Origin: Actinotalea soli
GTDB lineage: Bacteria; Actinomycetota; Actinomycetes; Actinomycetales; Cellulomonadaceae
Length of the DNA: 64,000 nt
Reading direction: 5' to 3'
NCBI RefSeq assembly: GCF_017565425.1
Contig: NZ_JAGEMK010000005.1
Location: 186,001 to 250,000 of the forward strand
Shown here one piece after another: positions 53,046 to 61,025 of this stretch. Each line of letters starts with the position of its first letter. The stretch's first letter is position 1. Under the pieces are notes generated by a model. It was not told where the DNA came from. It saw nothing but the letters and a program-made list of their open reading frames with translations, and ran no database searches. The position numbers and the translations under genes are program-made.

Positions 53046-54668
53046 CTACCTTCCGTCCAGTGCTCGCACGGCGTCCATGACCCGGTCGAGCTCGCCGTCG
53101 AGGCCCAGGTCGTCGCCGCGTGCGAGGGCGGCGCCGTCGACCACTGTACGACCGTCCTGCTCGGTGACCCGGAGCCAGAGCCGTCGCCGCGGTGTGAAGA
53201 GGGACACCGAGAGGCCGACGAGGGCTGCGATCGAGAAGGCGAGGATCCACGGCAGGGCAGGGTCGTACCGAAGGTCCACCGCCATGAAGCGGGGCAGTCC
53301 GTCCCAGGTCAGGGTGCCGAGCCCGCCGGGCAGCTCCACGGTCTCCCCCAGCCCGACCAGGATCGTCGTCGGGGTGCCGTCCTCCTCGAGGACCTGGGTC
53401 ATCTCCGTCGTCTCGAGCTCGTAGACGTTCTGGGGCACGCCGTCGTCGAGGCCCAGGTCCCCGCTCCAGACGGTCAGGACGAGCAGCGGGTCGAAGGGCT
53501 GGGGGTAGACCGACCGGGCGCCCGACTCGGTGACCTCGGCCGTGGGCAGCAGGTACCCGACCAGGCCCACCTGCTCCCCGGTCGAGACGTCGGGGACCTT
53601 GACCACCCCGCGGGACAGGTACTGCGCGTCCTCGGGCACGAAGGGCACGGTCCCCGCGAAGGCGAGCTCCCCGGCCGCGTCGTGCACCGTGAGCTCGGGG
53701 GCGTAGCCGTTGCCCATGAGGTAGACCTTGGCCCCACCGACCGTGAGCGGGTGGTTGACCCGGATGGAGGTGACGCTCTCCTCGGCCCCCGGCTCGGTGA
53801 CCGTGACGTCGGCGACGAAGTCCCGCGGGCTCGCGGCCGCGTCGGTGGTGAACTCGGCCGTGAACTCGTCCAGGGTCAGGGTGAAGGGGACCAGGGAGCG
53901 CGGGTCGAAGGCGGTGCCCGCCTCGAAGGTGTCGTAGTCGGTCACGGCGTTGGCGAAGCCCCGCCCCTCGACCACCAGGGCCTGCCCGCGGTAGTGCAGC
54001 ATCTGCCCGGTGGCGACCGAGACGAGGATCCCCAGCAGGGCCAGGTGGAACAGCAGGTTGCCGCTCTCACGCAGGTAGCCACGCTCGGCCGCGACCGTCC
54101 GCGCGCCACCGGCCTCGACCGCGTCGTCGACCCGGAACCGCGGCAGCAGGCCGACCGAGCCGGTCAGGGACCGCCGGGCCGCGCCCACGACCTCCTCGGG
54201 GGCGGCGTCGACGACCGCGCTCCCGCGGGCCGGGAACCTGTCGAACCGCCGTGGCGTGCGCGGGGGCCGGGCCCGCACGGCGCGCAGGTGGACGCGGGTG
54301 CGCGGCACGATGCAGCCCACGAGGGACACGAACAGCAGGATGTAGACCGCCGAGAACCACACCGAGGCGTAGACGTCGAAGAAGCCCAGCCGGTCGAGCC
54401 AGGGGGCCAGCCCGGGGTTGTCCGCCAGGTAGCGCGCGACGGCGGCGGGGTCCTGCGGGCGCTGCGGGAGCACCGAGCCGGGCACGGCCACGACGGCGAG
54501 GAGCATGAGCAGCATCAGCGCGACCCGCATGCTCGTCAGCTGGCGCCAGGTCCAGCGCAGGGTGCCGACGAAGCCCAGACGGGGCAGCGCCACGGGGGTG
54601 GCGGCCCCGGGCTCGGTCTCGGCGTACGGGCCACCCGCGTGCCCGTCAGGACGGTAGTCCTCGGACAT
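53046..54668 (-). CDS. resB: Cytochrome c maturation protein ResB
   Basis: 540 residues from MSEDYRPDG, ATG overlapping the ccdA stop (TGATG). Four transmembrane helices: two near residues 45-65 and 105-125, one near 215 and one near 480. A large extracytoplasmic domain lies between the last two. Conserved RxxGNLLFHLALLG precedes the third helix and VGLSVSLFTPRRRLWLR the C terminus. It works with CcsB as the heme-attachment synthase of system II. Confidence 0.92.
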   Translation of the reverse strand: MSEDYRPDGHAGGPYAETEPGAATPVALPRLGFVGTLRWTWRQLTSMRVALMLLMLLAVVAVPGSVLPQRPQDPAAVARYLADNPGLAPWLDRLGFFDVYASVWFSAVYILLFVSLVGCIVPRTRVHLRAVRARPPRTPRRFDRFPARGSAVVDAAPEEVVGAARRSLTGSVGLLPRFRVDDAVEAGGARTVAAERGYLRESGNLLFHLALLGILVSVATGQMLHYRGQALVVEGRGFANAVTDYDTFEAGTAFDPRSLVPFTLTLDEFTAEFTTDAAASPRDFVADVTVTEPGAEESVTSIRVNHPLTVGGAKVYLMGNGYAPELTVHDAAGELAFAGTVPFVPEDAQYLSRGVVKVPDVSTGEQVGLVGYLLPTAEVTESGARSVYPQPFDPLLVLTVWSGDLGLDDGVPQNVYELETTEMTQVLEEDGTPTTILVGLGETVELPGGLGTLTWDGLPRFMAVDLRYDPALPWILAFSIAALVGLSVSLFTPRRRLWLRVTEQDGRTVVDGAALARGDDLGLDGELDRVMDAVRALDGR

Positions 54669-55447
54669 CACACCACCGTCCGGAAGCCGCCGATGAGCCC
54701 TTGCAGGGACTGGGTCCACGCCCCCCAGATCCCTGACACCAGGGCCAGACCGACCAGCACCAGCACCCCGCCGCCGATCCGCATGATCGTCACCCGGTGC
54801 CTGCGCAGGAAGCCCAGGGCCCCGGCCGAGCGCTCGAAGCCCAGCGCGATCAGCAGGAAGGGCAGGCCCAGGCCCACGCAGTAGGCGACCGAGAGCACCG
54901 CCCCGCGCCCCGCGGAGGCCTCGTCGAGGGCCAGGGTGTAGACCGCGACGAGGGTCGGGCCGATGCACGGCGCCCAGCCGAGCCCGAAGACCACCCCGAG
55001 CACCGGGGCCCCCCACAGCCCGGCGGTCGGCGCGAGGTGCAGGCGCCGCTCGCGCTGGGCGAAGGGGATCCACCCGAGGAAGACCAGGCCCATGAGGACG
55101 ACGACGAGCCCGAGCACCCGGGTCAGCACGTCGCTCCACTGGTTCACGGCCGCCCCGAGGGACCCGGCCAGCACGCCGAACAGCACGAAGACCACCGTGA
55201 AACCCGCGACGAACAGACCCACCCCCGCGAGCATGCGCCACCGCCCGACGGCGGCCAGCCCGCCCGGCGATCCCGGCCGGGCCCCCCCGGCCATGCCGGT
55301 CACGTAGCCGAGGTAGCCCGGGACGAGGGGCAGCACGCAGGGTGAGGCGAAGGAGACCAGCCCGGCGATCAGCGCGAACGGGATCGCGAGCAGCATCGAG
55401 CCGCTCAGCACCGTCTGCTGGAAGGTGTCGGCCAGACCGAGGATCAC
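54668..55447 (-). CDS. ccdA: Thiol:disulfide interchange membrane protein CcdA
   Basis: 259 residues from the GTG at 55447, overlapping resA (GTGA). Six-helix DsbD-type membrane protein with the reactive pair Cys37 (SFASPCVLPLVPGY) and Cys161 (GLGWAPCIGPTL). It moves reducing power from cytoplasmic thioredoxin to ResA so that the CXXCH heme site of apocytochrome c stays reduced. Confidence 0.94.
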   Translation of the reverse strand: MILGLADTFQQTVLSGSMLLAIPFALIAGLVSFASPCVLPLVPGYLGYVTGMAGGARPGSPGGLAAVGRWRMLAGVGLFVAGFTVVFVLFGVLAGSLGAAVNQWSDVLTRVLGLVVVLMGLVFLGWIPFAQRERRLHLAPTAGLWGAPVLGVVFGLGWAPCIGPTLVAVYTLALDEASAGRGAVLSVAYCVGLGLPFLLIALGFERSAGALGFLRRHRVTIMRIGGGVLVLVGLALVSGIWGAWTQSLQGLIGGFRTVV

Positions 55448-56040
55448 GCGGTGCCGGCCTGCTCGTCGAGGGCGTCGTCGACCAGGGCACGCAGGGTGCT
55501 GCCGTCGACCTGGCCGAGGACCCGGGCGTAGACGTTGCCCTCCCGGTCCAGGACCACCGTCGTGGGGACAGCCTGGATCGGCACCGTGCCCTGGAGCGCG
55601 GCGACCGCGGCCCCTCGGGTGTCCTCCAGGCTCGGGTACGGCACGTCGAAGGTGCGCTCGAAGGACTGCGCCGCCCCTGCGGCGTCGGTCGAGTTGATGC
55701 CCAGCAGGTGCACGCCCCGGTCGGCGTAGTCGTTGGCCAGCTCGACCAGGTCGGGGGCCTCGGCCCGGCAGGGCGGGCACTCGGCGTACCAGGTGTTCAG
55801 CACGACGACGTCGCCGCGCCAGTCCGCGACCGCGATCTCCTGGCCGTCGTAGTCCGTGCCGGTGACCTCGACGGGTCCGGTCCGGTCGCCGGCCTCCCAG
55901 GTGGTGACCGAGCTGTCCCCCGAGACGTACCCCGCCTGGGCGCCGCCCTCGGTCCAGCCGCCCCCCACGCCTGAGGAGCAGGCCGAGAGGGTCAGGGCCA
56001 GGAGGCCCGCGCCGACGGCTGCACCGATCCGCACGGTCAT
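55444..56040 (-). CDS. resA: ResA-like thioredoxin lipoprotein
   Basis: 198 residues from MTVRIGAA, ATG overlapping the phosphatase gene stop (ATGA). A signal with lipobox LTLSAC (Cys21) anchors it outside the membrane. Thioredoxin fold (AhpC-TSA type) with active site WYAECPPC (Cys88, Cys91) and cis-Pro in QAVPTTVV. It reduces apocytochrome c using electrons from CcdA. Confidence 0.94.
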   Translation of the reverse strand: MTVRIGAAVGAGLLALTLSACSSGVGGGWTEGGAQAGYVSGDSSVTTWEAGDRTGPVEVTGTDYDGQEIAVADWRGDVVVLNTWYAECPPCRAEAPDLVELANDYADRGVHLLGINSTDAAGAAQSFERTFDVPYPSLEDTRGAAVAALQGTVPIQAVPTTVVLDREGNVYARVLGQVDGSTLRALVDDALDEQAGTA

Positions 56041-56699
56041 GCCCCCGGCACGGTCGGGCCGTCGGGCAGCAGGTCCCCGGCCGGCTCGCTGTAGGTGATG
56101 CCCTTCAGGCTGCTGCCGTCGAAGTGGAGGCTCGTGAGGGAGGCGACCGAGCACTCGCGGCGGCGCGGGTCGTGCCACAGGCGCTTGCCCTCGAGGGCCT
56201 GACGGGTGACCCAGATCGGCAGCTGGTGGCTCACGATGACAGCCTCGTGGCCCTGCGCGGCCTCGCGGGCGGCGTGGACCCCGGCGAGCATCCTCGCGAC
56301 CTGCTTCCGGTAGGGCTCTCCCCAGGAGGGCCGCAGCGGGTTCCACAGGTAGCGCCAGTGCGCGGGGCGGCGCAGCGACCCGTCCCCCACCCCGAAGGTC
56401 ATGCCCTCGAAGTGGTTCTCGGCCTCGAGCAGGCGCTCGTCGGTCGCGAGCTCGAGCCCGAACGCGGCGGCGACGGGGGTCGCGGTCTCCTGGGCGCGCT
56501 GCAGCGGCGAGGCGACGACGTGCACGACGTCGCGGCGCGGCTGCCCGGCAGGTCCGGTACCGGAGAGGTGGGCGGCGATGCGCTCAGCCATCGCGACGCC
56601 GCGCTCGGAGAGCCGGTAGCCGGGGATCCGGCCGTAGAGGACGCCCTCGGGGTTGTGCACCTCGCCGTGGCGCATGAGGTGGACGGTCGTGGTGGCCAT
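56037..56699 (-). CDS. Histidine phosphatase family protein
   Basis: 220 residues from MATTTVHLM. Phosphoglycerate mutase-like fold: phosphohistidine in LMRHGEV (His11), second Arg in ASPLQRAQETA, acid Glu in LLEAENHFEG and second His in VIVSHQLPI. The substrate cannot be told from the sequence. It leads the resA-ccdA-resB-ccsB operon, an arrangement seen in several actinobacteria. GAGACT lies six bases before the ATG and no Shine-Dalgarno is visible. Confidence 0.9.
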   Translation of the reverse strand: MATTTVHLMRHGEVHNPEGVLYGRIPGYRLSERGVAMAERIAAHLSGTGPAGQPRRDVVHVVASPLQRAQETATPVAAAFGLELATDERLLEAENHFEGMTFGVGDGSLRRPAHWRYLWNPLRPSWGEPYRKQVARMLAGVHAAREAAQGHEAVIVSHQLPIWVTRQALEGKRLWHDPRRRECSVASLTSLHFDGSSLKGITYSEPAGDLLPDGPTVPGA

Positions 56700-56762
56700 G
56701 GCACCAGTCTCGCTCACCCCGGCGCGTGGTCCCTCATCGCGCAGGTCGTGGGCCTGGCAGGC

Positions 56763-57296
56763 TCATGCGGAGGGCTGGCCCTTGCAGTCCCCCTCGATGC
56801 CGGCGGGGCCGCGCACGACGGCGGCCATGGCCTCGCCGAGCACCGCGAACTGCTCGTCGGTGAGCAGGTCGAGCAGGTGTGCCCGCACGGCGCGGACATG
56901 GCCCGGAGCGGCGTCGCGGAGCAGGTCGAACCCCTCGTCGGTCATCACGCAGTTCACGCCCCGGCCGTCGGCCGAGCAGGTACGCCGCTCGACCAGCCCG
57001 CGCCGCTCGAGCCGGGTGACGGTGTGCGTGAGGCGGCTGCGCGAGAACACCAGGGCGTCCGCGAGCTCGGACATCCGCACGGTGCGCCCGGGGACCTCCG
57101 AGAGCCGCACGAGGATCTCGTACTCGCTCAGCGAGAGGCCCGCCTCGGCCTCGAGCTGACGGGTCAGGGCCTCGTTGAGCCGAGCGCTGCCGAGCAGGTA
57201 GGCGCGCCAGTGCACCTGCTGCGCGGGGGTGAGCCAGCGGGGCTCGGCGTCGGCCTCGGGGGTGGCCTCGTCGTGGCGGCTGCTCGTGCTCGTCAT
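56763..57296 (-). CDS. MarR-family transcriptional regulator
   Basis: 177 residues from MTSTSSRHD; a start six codons further upstream is possible. Winged-helix MarR fold with LSLSEYEILVRLSEVPGRTVRMSELA (helices two to four) and recognition helix SRSRLTHTVTRLERRGLVERR. The wing carries a Cys in RTCSADGRGVNCV, so thiol redox sensing is conceivable. It is divergent from yceI across 189 bases containing two palindromes. Autoregulation and control of yceI are likely. Confidence 0.92.
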   Translation of the reverse strand: MTSTSSRHDEATPEADAEPRWLTPAQQVHWRAYLLGSARLNEALTRQLEAEAGLSLSEYEILVRLSEVPGRTVRMSELADALVFSRSRLTHTVTRLERRGLVERRTCSADGRGVNCVMTDEGFDLLRDAAPGHVRAVRAHLLDLLTDEQFAVLGEAMAAVVRGPAGIEGDCKGQPSA

Positions 57297-57404
57297 GGTC
57301 CCAGTCTCCTTCATGCGCGGCCCCTGGCATGGGACCCGTGGTCAGCGGGCGGCACCTGCCCGCGCCGAGGCTCCCGGGCCAGGGGGGTTGCATCCCGTGG
57401 ACGA

Positions 57405-57445
57405 GTGTAGTAGAAATCTCAACTACACGTTGCTTGAGCGTTCAA
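57405..57445. promoter_or_regulatory. MarR-type operators between the regulator and yceI
   Basis: A 24-base palindrome at 57405-57428 has perfect seven-base arms GTGTAGT and ACTACAC around AGAAATCTCA; its inner part matches the TAGT(T)GA..TCAACTA pattern common for MarR proteins. A second dyad, TTGAGCGTTCAA, lies at 57434-57445. Both fall 40-80 bases upstream of yceI. Confidence 0.65.
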
Positions 57446-57485
57446 CCACACGGCCCACCGCGGGTCTGTCACCAAGGGAGCCACC

Positions 57486-58046
57486 ATGAGCACCACCACC
57501 ACCGCCCTGCCCGCCGGCCTCACGAGCGGCACCTGGGCCGTCGACGCCTCGCACTCCGAGGCCTCCTTCTCCGTCCGCCACGCCGGGATCGCCAAGGTCC
57601 GCGGCACCGTCGCCATCACCGAGGGCACCATCCTCGTGGGCGAGGACCTCACGGTCACCTCGGTCACCGCCGCCCTCGACGCGACCACGATCGACACCCG
57701 CGACGCCAACCGCGACGGCCACCTCAAGAGCGCCGACTTCTTCGACGTCGAGAACCACCCCACCTGGACCTTCGCCTCGACCACGATCACCGCCGACGGC
57801 GAGGACTACGCCATCGAGGGCGACCTCACCATCCACGGCGTGACCCGCCCGGTCACCCTCAAGACCGAGTTCGGCGGCACCGCGACCGACCCCTTCGGCA
57901 ACGCCCGCGCCGGCTACTCGGCCTCGACCGAGATCTCCCGCAAGGACTTCGGCCTCACCTGGAACGCCGCCCTCGAGACCGGCGGCGTGCTGGTCGGCGA
58001 CACCGTCAAGATCGCCATCGAGATCTCGGCCATCAAGCAGGCCTGA
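57486..58046 (+). CDS. YceI family protein
   Basis: 186 residues, ATG with AGGGAG upstream. Complete YceI lipocalin-like fold: WAVDASHSEASFSVRHAG, TRDANRDGHLKSADFFDVENHP, GDLTIHGVTRPVTL and FGLTWNAALETGGVLVGD. Family members bind isoprenoid or other lipids in a barrel. No signal peptide is present, so unlike the E. coli protein it is cytoplasmic, the usual state in actinobacteria. Ligand unknown; quinone-like isoprenoids are plausible given the neighbourhood. Regulation by the divergent MarR protein is implied. Confidence 0.93.
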   Translation: MSTTTTALPAGLTSGTWAVDASHSEASFSVRHAGIAKVRGTVAITEGTILVGEDLTVTSVTAALDATTIDTRDANRDGHLKSADFFDVENHPTWTFASTTITADGEDYAIEGDLTIHGVTRPVTLKTEFGGTATDPFGNARAGYSASTEISRKDFGLTWNAALETGGVLVGDTVKIAIEISAIKQA

Positions 58047-58093
58047 GCTCCCCCAGACTCCGTGGCCGTAGCCCCCTGCCGCCACGGGGCGCA

Positions 58094-58123
58094 CGCCGCC
58101 GGCACCCTCGGGTGCCGGCGGCG
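58094..58123. terminator. Bidirectional terminator between yceI and rex
   Basis: A perfect 13-base-pair hairpin (arms CGCCGCCGGCACC and GGTGCCGGCGGCG, loop CTCG) in the 92-base gap between two convergent genes. There is no long T-run on either side. Confidence 0.85.
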
Positions 58124-58138
58124 TCGTGCTGTCTGCGC

Positions 58139-58780
58139 TCAGCCGCGCAGGGCGGCCTTGCGCTGCTCGTGGAAGGCCAGGATCTGCAGCTCGGTCCCGA
58201 GGTCCACCGACCGCAGGTCGACCCCCTCGGGCACCTGGAGCACCCGCGGCACGAAGGTCAGGATGCCCGTGACCCCCGCCTCGACCAGCCGGTCGCACAC
58301 CTCCTGCGCGACCGCCGAGGGGATCGCCAGGACGGCGACCGTGGCCTCCTCCCGCCGGACGACCTCCTCGAGCCCGGCGACGTCCTCGACCTCGAGCCCT
58401 GCGACGACCGTCCCGATCACCGTCGGGTCGGCGTCGACCAGGGCCGCCACCCGGAACCCCTGCCCCGTCCCGGCCACGTAGTTGGCGAGCGCGTGCCCGA
58501 GGTTGCCGACCCCGACGATCACCACGGCGAGGTCCGCCGTGACCCCCAGGGCGGTGGCCACCTGCTCGCCGAGGTGCTCGACGTCGTACCCGACCCCGCG
58601 CACGCCGTGAGACCCGAGGAAGGACAGGTCCCGACGCAGCTGGGCGGGCCCGACCCCGGCGAGCTCGGCCAGCTGGCCCGAGGAGGTGGTCGTCACCCCC
58701 TGCGCGGTCAGCTCCTCGAGGGCGCGCAGGTAGATCGGCAGCCGCGCGACGGTCGAGCGCGGCACGGGACGTGGGGTCAT
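58139..58780 (-). CDS. rex: Redox-sensing transcriptional repressor Rex
   Basis: 213 residues; ATG overlaps the glutaredoxin-like gene stop (ATGA). N-terminal winged helix (SGQLAELAGVGPAQLRRDLS, FLGSHGVRGVGYDV) and a Rossmann domain with VVIVGVGNLGHAL (Gly90, Gly92, Gly95) that binds NADH/NAD+. It represses respiratory genes when NADH is low and is released by high NADH. In Streptomyces its targets include the nuo and cyd operons; the site at 39640-39658 suggests menJ-nuo is a target here. Confidence 0.95.
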   Translation of the reverse strand: MTPRPVPRSTVARLPIYLRALEELTAQGVTTTSSGQLAELAGVGPAQLRRDLSFLGSHGVRGVGYDVEHLGEQVATALGVTADLAVVIVGVGNLGHALANYVAGTGQGFRVAALVDADPTVIGTVVAGLEVEDVAGLEEVVRREEATVAVLAIPSAVAQEVCDRLVEAGVTGILTFVPRVLQVPEGVDLRSVDLGTELQILAFHEQRKAALRG

Positions 58781-59052
58781 GCCGGTCCGGCCAGCGCCCG
58801 ACGCACCCGGGCCGCGTCGATCCGCCAGTACCCCTGCTGCACCCCGTCCACCGTGACCACCGGGACCAGCTCGCCGTAGAGCTCGGCCAGCCGTTCGGCG
58901 TCCTCGTGCTGGTCGATGTCGACCTCGCACCAGCCCGTGCCCAGCTCGGCGGTCACCTCGGCGAGCACCACCCGGGCCTCGGCGCACAGGTGGCAGCCGG
59001 TGCGGACGTAGAGAACCAGCCGATCAGCCCGGACTCCTGCGTCGCGCTCCAT
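58777..59052 (-). CDS. Glutaredoxin-like small thiol protein (DUF836 type)
   Basis: 91 residues. Thioredoxin fold with active site GCHLC (Cys20, Cys23) near the N terminus, EVDIDQHEDAERLAELYGELVPVV with cis-Pro, and YWRIDAARVRRAL at the end. It is cotranscribed with rex, an arrangement also found in mycobacteria and Streptomyces near hemA. Probably reduces protein or low-molecular-weight thiol disulfides. Confidence 0.9.
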   Translation of the reverse strand: MERDAGVRADRLVLYVRTGCHLCAEARVVLAEVTAELGTGWCEVDIDQHEDAERLAELYGELVPVVTVDGVQQGYWRIDAARVRRALAGPA

Positions 59053-59059
59053 AGGTCCA

Positions 59060-59065
59060 ACCCTA
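59060..59065 (-). promoter_or_regulatory. Candidate -10 for leaderless glutaredoxin-rex operon
   Basis: TAGGGT on the minus strand, seven bases before the ATG at 59052. It shares a 35-base intergenic region with the divergent promoter of the HAD gene. Confidence 0.5.
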
Positions 59066-59075
59066 CGGGGATGGT

Positions 59076-59081
59076 TACAGT
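59076..59081 (+). promoter_or_regulatory. Candidate -10 for leaderless HAD phosphatase gene
   Basis: TACAGT six bases before the GTG at 59088. Confidence 0.5.
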
Positions 59082-59087
59082 GACGAC

Positions 59088-59948
59088 GTGGCCGAGCCGA
59101 ACCCCAGCCAGAGCGGCGTGCCCGTCGAGGTCTCGGCCCGAGCAGCGGTCGAGGCGACGCACGCCGTACCGCCCCCTGCCCGCACCGCCGCCTTCTTCGA
59201 CCTGGACAACACGATCATCCGGGGTGCCAGCGCCTTCCACCTGGCCGTGGGTCTGCGCCGACGCGGGTTCTTCGGGACGTGGGACCTGGTGAGCTTCGGC
59301 TTCCACCAGTCCCGCTACCTGCTCTTCGGCGAGAGTCTCCGGCAGATCGACACCGTGCGCTCTCGTGCGCTGTCGATCGTCGCGGGCCGCTCGGTGGCCG
59401 AGATCACCGCGATCGGCGAGGAGGTCTGGGACGAGGTCCTCTCGCTGCGGATCTTCCCGGGCACCCAGGCCCTGCTGCACGAGCACCTCGAGGCCGGGCA
59501 CCAGGTGTGGATCATCACCGCGAGCCCGGTCGAGATCGGCGAGCTCATCGGCCGACGCCTCGGCGTGACCGGGGCGCTGGGCACGGTCGCCGAGCACGTC
59601 GACGGCTTCTACACCGGCAGGCTCGTCGGGGACATGATGCACGGCCGGGCCAAGGCCGAGGCGATCGCCGAGCTCGCCCGGGTCGAGGGCCTCGACCTCG
59701 AGACCTGCTACGCCTACGGCGACTCGACCCACGACGTGCCGATCCTCTCGGCCGTCGGCCACCCCGTCGCGATCAACCCTGACGGCCGCCTGCGTCGCCA
59801 CGCCCAGGCCGTCGGCTGGCCGGCTCGTGAGTTCCGCGGCCGGCGGCGCGCCGCCGCCCGACGCAGCATGCACGCGGCCAGCTTCGCGGGGCTGGCCTGG
59901 GTCGCAGGGCTCGTCCTGCGCGCGGCGCGGCGGGGCCTGCGGGGCTGA
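59088..59948 (+). CDS. HAD superfamily IB hydrolase (SerB-like)
   Basis: 286 residues. Motif I FFDLDNTI (nucleophile Asp38, Asp40), motif II IITASPVEI, motif III Lys in HGRAKAEAI and motif IV YGDSTHDVPIL. The same family as mycobacterial SerB1, which sits in a comparable place beside a glutaredoxin-like gene. The substrate (phosphoserine or a lipid phosphate) is not decided by sequence. A C-terminal hydrophobic-basic helix (about 262-284) could tether it to the membrane. Confidence 0.9.
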   Translation: MAEPNPSQSGVPVEVSARAAVEATHAVPPPARTAAFFDLDNTIIRGASAFHLAVGLRRRGFFGTWDLVSFGFHQSRYLLFGESLRQIDTVRSRALSIVAGRSVAEITAIGEEVWDEVLSLRIFPGTQALLHEHLEAGHQVWIITASPVEIGELIGRRLGVTGALGTVAEHVDGFYTGRLVGDMMHGRAKAEAIAELARVEGLDLETCYAYGDSTHDVPILSAVGHPVAINPDGRLRRHAQAVGWPAREFRGRRRAAARRSMHAASFAGLAWVAGLVLRAARRGLRG

Positions 59949-59957
59949 GGAGCCGCC

Positions 59958-61025
59958 TCAGCCCTCCGCCTCGACCCGGACCGTGGGCCAGCCGTCCTGC
60001 CAGTCGATCTCGTGGATCGCGAGCCGGAACTGCCCACCGTGCCGCGCGTCGTAGTAGTGGAAGGCCAGGTGGTCCCGCGAGACCGACTGCCCGCCGGGGC
60101 CGACCATCCACCCCTGGGTCTCGAGCAGCTGCGTCCCGCCGTCCTCGAGCATCGGGCGGCCCTCGGCGTCGACGTACGGGCCGGTGACCTCGCGCGAGCG
60201 CCCGACGACGGCGTTGTACGTGCTGTCCGTCCCGCGGCAGCAGGAGTCCTTGGAGACGAACAGGTAGTACCAGCCGTCACGCTCGACGAGGTACGGGGCC
60301 TCGATCGCGTTGGGCGGCACCCCGCGTGAGGCGATGGTGACGGGCTCGGCGGCCGGGTCGGCCGGCATGCCCTCGGGCCACGTCAGCTCGATCATCTGGA
60401 TGCCGCCCCAGAAGGACCCGAAGGCCATCCACGGAGTGCCCTCGGCGTCCTCGACGATGCCCGGGTCGATCGCGTTCCAGTCGTCCCGGCCCGGCTCGGA
60501 GGAGATGACCTCCCCCTGGTCGACCCAGCCGTACTCCGGGTCCTCGGGGTCGAGGGTCGTGGCGGTGTAGAGGCCGATCGCCGACCTGTTGGAGCCGAAG
60601 GTCGACGCCGAGTAGTAGAGGTAGAAGGTGCCGTCGTGCTGGTAGACCTCCGGCGCCCAGAAGTTCTCGACCCCCGGGACGGCCTCGTCGGTCCAGGCCG
60701 GCCGGTTCTCCTCCTCCCAGACGAATCCCGCGTCGGCCCAGGTACGCCCGGCGTCCAGCGAGCGCCGGACCTGGACCGCACCGTCCCCGCGGGTGTGGTC
60801 CCCCGTGGACAGGACGAACCAGGGCTCCTCCCCCGTGCCGGCGACGAGGGCGGGGTCGTGCACGTCGAGGTCGCCGCTGAGCTCCAGCGCCGTCGGCCCG
60901 CGGTCGGCCCGGCCGGGCCCGAGGACCAGGACGAGACCGACCAGGACGAGGACCGCCAGGGCCGCCGTCGCCACGAGGAGGAGGCGACGGCGGTCCCGGC
61001 GGGGGCCCGCGACGGCGTCGGTCAC
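59958..61025 (-). CDS. GH43 arabinan endo-1,5-alpha-L-arabinosidase-like protein, membrane-anchored
   Basis: 355 residues from the GTG at 61025, overlapping the GH51 stop (GTGA). One N-terminal helix (about 16-36) without a clear cleavage site suggests a membrane-tethered extracytoplasmic enzyme. A five-blade propeller follows, with the GH43 residues VHDPAL (base Asp57), WNAIDPGI and NAIEAPYLVERDG (acid Glu). SCCRGTDSTYNAVVGRS is typical of endo-arabinanases, favouring that activity over xylosidase. It would cut arabinan into oligosaccharides for the uptake system encoded upstream. Confidence 0.88.
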   Translation of the reverse strand: MTDAVAGPRRDRRRLLLVATAALAVLVLVGLVLVLGPGRADRGPTALELSGDLDVHDPALVAGTGEEPWFVLSTGDHTRGDGAVQVRRSLDAGRTWADAGFVWEEENRPAWTDEAVPGVENFWAPEVYQHDGTFYLYYSASTFGSNRSAIGLYTATTLDPEDPEYGWVDQGEVISSEPGRDDWNAIDPGIVEDAEGTPWMAFGSFWGGIQMIELTWPEGMPADPAAEPVTIASRGVPPNAIEAPYLVERDGWYYLFVSKDSCCRGTDSTYNAVVGRSREVTGPYVDAEGRPMLEDGGTQLLETQGWMVGPGGQSVSRDHLAFHYYDARHGGQFRLAIHEIDWQDGWPTVRVEAEG

